Of a stretch of DNA of 6,938 nucleotides, positions 5,189 through 6,938 are shown one piece after another (positions within the stretch are counted from its first letter, which is position 1; the number at the start of each line of letters is the position of its first letter). The translations under genes and the position numbers were made by a program. The notes under the pieces are model-generated. The model saw only the letters and a program-made list of their open reading frames with translations, did not search any database and was not told the origin of the DNA. This DNA comes from an uncultured Anaerocolumna sp. (GTDB lineage: Bacteria > Bacillota > Clostridia > Lachnospirales > Lachnospiraceae). Location of the stretch: assembly GCA_937901695.1 (NCBI GenBank), contig CALDJN010000115.1, positions 1 to 6,938 on the forward strand. Direction: 5' to 3'.

Positions 5189-5195
5189 TTCGACA
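5189..5195 (-). promoter_or_regulatory. Spo0A-box sequence (TGTCGAA) near the XRE transcription start
   Basis: The minus strand reads TGTCGAA, the consensus 0A box bound by phosphorylated Spo0A in Bacillus and Clostridium. It lies 5 bases upstream of the XRE ribosome binding site and just downstream of a TATAAA-type -10 (5206-5201). That position would repress. The match is seen; occupancy is inferred. Confidence 0.4.
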
Positions 5196-5283
5196 TCTAT
5201 TTTATAATAATATAAATTATGGTAAAAAATAAATATTAAAATGCTGGAAATTCATAGACTATGTAGAACGATTTTCCTTCATT

Positions 5284-5290
5284 TGTCGAA
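5284..5290 (+). promoter_or_regulatory. Spo0A-box sequence (TGTCGAA) upstream of the zipper-gene promoter
   Basis: TGTCGAA at 5284-5290 ends 7 bases before the -35 box of the + strand promoter at 5298-5326. That spacing is one from which Spo0A often activates. It is the inverted partner of the box at 5189-5195. Confidence 0.4.
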
Positions 5291-5297
5291 ACCTTTG

Positions 5298-5326
5298 CTG
5301 CCAGTAAACAAGAATGGACTTATAAT
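5298..5326 (+). promoter_or_regulatory. Promoter of the leucine-zipper gene
   Basis: A perfect TATAAT (5321-5326) lies 17 bases after CTGCCA (5298-5303), which matches four of six -35 bases. Transcription would begin near 5333, giving a 5' leader of about 45 bases. The weak -35 fits a promoter that needs an activator. Confidence 0.6.
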
Positions 5327-5377
5327 ATAGGCAAGGGGATGCATCAACTTAATATAACTATTAGGGGGAATATTGAT

Positions 5378-5503
5378 ATGACAAAAGAAGAATTAAAGAA
5401 AGAAAATGGAACATTGAAGGCTGAGGTTGAAATACTAAGAAATGAAAAAGAGAAGTTAAAATCAATAATAGAAGCTTTAAAAACATATATTAATTCTCTA
5501 TAG
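5378..5503 (+). CDS. 41-aa leucine-zipper peptide
   Basis: The frame encodes 41 residues starting MTKEELKKEN and ending YINSL. Leucine occupies residues 6, 13, 20, 27, 34 and 41, an unbroken heptad register across the whole protein. The alternate core positions hold Asn10, Val17, Ile31 and Ile38. An Asn at a core 'a' position is also seen in dimeric zippers such as GCN4. The rest is mostly Glu and Lys, so it should form a parallel coiled coil and little else. AGGGGG (5363-5368) lies 9 bases before the ATG, and a promoter with perfect -10 lies upstream, so expression is well supported. It is divergent from XRE and ends 15 bases before the first integrase arm repeat. It could act as a dimerising partner or inhibitor of a regulator or of the integrase; there is no basic DNA-binding region. 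Confidence 0.7.
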   Translation: MTKEELKKENGTLKAEVEILRNEKEKLKSIIEALKTYINSL

Positions 5504-5518
5504 CATGAAATGTATTTT

Positions 5519-5540
5519 GGTTGTCTAATGGTTGTCTAAT
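5519..5540 (+). repeat. Left pair of integrase arm-type sites
   Basis: GGTTGTCTAAT occurs twice in immediate tandem (5519-5529 and 5530-5540). The 11-base period places both copies on the same face of the helix. The same motif recurs as a pair on the other side of the att core. This is the usual arrangement of arm sites for the N-terminal domain of Tn916/lambda-type integrases. Confidence 0.75.
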
Positions 5541-5579
5541 TTCTAAAAAAATTAATAAATTTACTATAAGTATTTAATT

Positions 5580-5609
5580 TTGACAGGGTGTAGAACGGCT
5601 TAAAATAAT
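5580..5609 (+). promoter_or_regulatory. Possible promoter reading into the att core
   Basis: A perfect -35 (TTGACA, 5580-5585) is followed after 18 bases by AATAAT (5604-5609), five of six matches to -10. It points at the tRNA-Trp fragment. In an integrated prophage it would read across the attachment junction into host DNA. No reading frame follows it within this window. Confidence 0.4.
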
Positions 5610-5653
5610 AGTTTTAATAAATTTCAAAAAAATTATATATCCTTAATAAAGAA

Positions 5654-5698
5654 CTCCAAAACCGTTGGTTGAGGGTTCGAAGCCTTCTACCCCTGCCA
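5654..5698 (+). other. attP core: 3' half of a tRNA-Trp gene
   Basis: The segment folds as the 3' part of a tRNA. It has anticodon loop CTCCAAA (anticodon CCA, Trp, 5656-5658), the 3' anticodon strand ACCGT, variable loop TGGTT, a T arm of GAGGG and CCTTC around TTCGAAG, acceptor strand TACCCCT, discriminator G and encoded CCA. Bases 5649-5653 (AAGAA) cannot pair with ACCGT and no D arm or 5' acceptor strand precedes it, so it is not a working tRNA. Phages that integrate into tRNA genes carry exactly such a 3' piece to restore the gene. Arm repeats on both sides and the adjacent integrase make this the phage attachment site. The exact crossover point cannot be seen without the host site. Confidence 0.85.
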
Positions 5699-5705
5699 TT
5701 TTTAA

Positions 5706-5733
5706 AGCCTGTGAACTGCTGAATTCACAGGCT
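5706..5733. terminator. Perfect hairpin after the att core
   Basis: AGCCTGTGAA (5706-5715) pairs with TTCACAGGCT (5724-5733), 10 perfect pairs with an 8-base loop. It lies 7 bases after the tRNA CCA end and 90 bases past the integrase stop. After integration it would sit just behind the rebuilt tRNA-Trp. The flanking T-runs are short in both directions, so termination strength is uncertain. Confidence 0.55.
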
Positions 5734-5771
5734 CATGTAATATAATTTTAGTTTAGTGATTTTAGTGTGTT

Positions 5772-5793
5772 GGTTGTCTTTTGGTTGTCTAAT
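5772..5793 (+). repeat. Right pair of integrase arm-type sites
   Basis: GGTTGTCTTTT (5772-5782) and GGTTGTCTAAT (5783-5793) are tandem copies with the same 11-base period and orientation as the left pair. They lie between the hairpin and the integrase stop codon. Confidence 0.72.
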
Positions 5794-5822
5794 TTAAAAC
5801 ACATATTTAAATCACTATTTTT

Positions 5823-6938
5823 TTATAAATAGTCATTGGCTTTTGAAACTTCTTCTCTTTGCATTTTTGTACTAACGTGAGTATAAGTTTTTAATGTAAA
5901 TGCAACATCGGCATGTCCAAGCCTTTCACTTATTACTTCTGCATTGACTTTGAGTTTACGAAGTAAAGTTGCATGAGTATGTCTTAAATCATGGAATCTT
6001 ATTTGTGGTACATTATGTTTCTTGAGCACCTCAGGAAAATGCTGTGCAACATAGTGTGGATCTATAGGTCTTCCATCTTCCCAGTGTAAAATATATCCAT
6101 CTTTTCTTTCTTTTTTAGAATCCATATTAACAATTTTTCTATTTTTTTCTCTTTCTTCTCTTTTAAGTTGTTTTAAGAAGGTATTTGTAGCATCAAGCAG
6201 AGTTACAATTCTTGAAGATTTTTTGGTTTTTGGATTTTTTTCTTGAAGCCTTCCATCAATACGTTGCAATGTTTTATTAACGGTAATTGTCTTTTCTATA
6301 GAATCATAGTCGCTCCAATGAAGGGCACACAATTCGCCTTCCCTCATTCCAGTATGAACAGCTAGAAATATAATTGGATATAAAAATTCGCCTTTTAGAT
6401 CTTCAAGAAAATCGTGTATATCCTCCGGGACCCAATAATTCATTACAATTTCATCTGCGGGTGGAGGCGTAACTAAATCACATGGATTTACATCTAGCAA
6501 CTGCCATTTTTGAGCTTGCTTTAAAGCTTCATGAAACATTCTATGTGTTTTTATTATAGTATTATTAGATATCCCTTCTATTGGTTGCTTTTTTAACTTT
6601 TCTATTTTTAACTCTAAGTTTTTAGCTTCTTTAGAATTTCTTTTGGATTTACTATATGCATTTTGCAGCTCTAATATTTTTTGCTTTTTAAGGTCTTCTT
6701 TTATAGTACCGTTCTTTAAATCTTCGTAAAATTTTTGGATTAGTAACGGATTAAGTTTTGTAAGTTTGTAGCCACCCAAACAATGAACGATGTCTCTGCA
6801 GAAAAGTTTGTATCTTTTATAAGTAGAAGGCTGACAATGATTCTTTGGATAAGTTTCCAACCAATAGTCCATATATTCTTTAACCGTCATTTTATCATTT
6901 GTTACAACTGTCCCTTTTTCTAACTGCGTTATGAACTT
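5823..6938 (-). CDS. int: Tyrosine site-specific recombinase (phage integrase), 5' end outside window
   Basis: The enzyme would join phage and host DNA at the tRNA-Trp att site. The frame stays open beyond the Met codon at 6890 to the window edge, adding 16 residues (KFITQLEKGTVVTNDK) that are typical integrase sequence. The Met is therefore internal and an N-terminal arm-binding domain probably lies outside. Numbering from that Met, the core-binding domain covers about 1-135 and the catalytic domain about 150-345. The catalytic set is present: Arg183 in HTGMREGE, a Lys in KNPKTKKS (218-225), His300 and Arg303 in HDLRH, His326 in LGH and nucleophile Tyr336 in TLKTYTH. A Lys/Glu-rich stretch (about 62-103) looks like an insertion in the core-binding domain. 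The gene converges on the attP core. Confidence 0.93.
   Translation of the reverse strand, partial: KFITQLEKGTVVTNDKMTVKEYMDYWLETYPKNHCQPSTYKRYKLFCRDIVHCLGGYKLTKLNPLLIQKFYEDLKNGTIKEDLKKQKILELQNAYSKSKRNSKEAKNLELKIEKLKKQPIEGISNNTIIKTHRMFHEALKQAQKWQLLDVNPCDLVTPPPADEIVMNYWVPEDIHDFLEDLKGEFLYPIIFLAVHTGMREGELCALHWSDYDSIEKTITVNKTLQRIDGRLQEKNPKTKKSSRIVTLLDATNTFLKQLKREEREKNRKIVNMDSKKERKDGYILHWEDGRPIDPHYVAQHFPEVLKKHNVPQIRFHDLRHTHATLLRKLKVNAEVISERLGHADVAFTLKTYTHVSTKMQREEVSKANDYL

Noticed and set aside
5241..5330. 29-aa frame upstream of the leucine-zipper gene
   Set aside because: No ribosome binding site, and it runs through the zipper promoter.
5262..5597. Nine-base direct repeat TGTAGAACG at 5262-5270 and 5589-5597
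   Set aside because: Only two copies, unevenly placed with respect to the arm sites; chance is likely.
5654..5698. An intact tRNA-Trp gene
   Set aside because: No D arm, no 5' acceptor strand and no partner for the anticodon stem precede it; only the 3' half is present.
5823..6890. Complete integrase starting at the Met at 6890
   Set aside because: The frame continues with integrase-like residues to the window edge, so that Met is internal.
1..6938. CRISPR array, insertion sequence or rRNA gene
   Set aside because: No regularly spaced repeats beyond the att arm pairs, no transposase frame and no rRNA-like sequence on either strand.

Overview
The window is AT-rich DNA from a temperate phage of a Gram-positive, low-GC host, most likely a Clostridium or close relative. 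This rests on three things seen in the sequence. The ribosome binding sites are strong AGGAGG types. The holin belongs to the toxin-secretion/TcdE-like family common in clostridial phages. The 3' half of a tRNA-Trp gene (anticodon CCA, encoded CCA end) lies next to a tyrosine integrase gene. The species cannot be named from sequence alone.

Layout, left to right. Positions 1-1673 hold the end of a late (probably tail) gene and the lysis module on the + strand: TcdE-like holin, N-acetylmuramoyl-L-alanine amidase, then a second, LL-H-type holin closed by a terminator. Positions 1674-2580 are a self-contained 'moron': its own promoter, a two-helix membrane protein and its own terminator. It ends in a second, degenerate copy of the holin 3' end and terminator. 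Positions 2674-4436 hold three overlapping + strand genes: an unrecognised soluble protein and two proteins with two membrane helices each, closed by a bidirectional terminator. Positions 4520-5169 carry a minus-strand control operon: an XRE regulator, a 50-aa ribbon-helix-helix protein and a 37-aa protein of unknown role. Positions 5378-5503 encode a 41-aa leucine zipper on the + strand, divergent from XRE. Positions 5519-5793 are an attP region: the tRNA-Trp 3' half as core, flanked on each side by two tandem 11-bp arm repeats. Positions 5823-6938 encode the tyrosine integrase on the minus strand, open at the window edge.

The order late genes, lysis, accessory genes, attP, integrase, with phage-type arm sites on both sides of the core, fits the circular or permuted form of a phage genome. 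A junction of two tandem prophages in the same tRNA would look the same. The accessory stretch between lysis genes and attP is the usual place for lysogenic-conversion or superinfection-exclusion genes.

The points most worth a second look are the overlapping 5-6-7 cassette with an internal in-frame start that would make a membrane-only isoform; the 41-aa peptide with leucine at every seventh residue; two exact Spo0A-box sequences (TGTCGAA) in the XRE/zipper divergent region; and the duplicated holin end bounding the moron.
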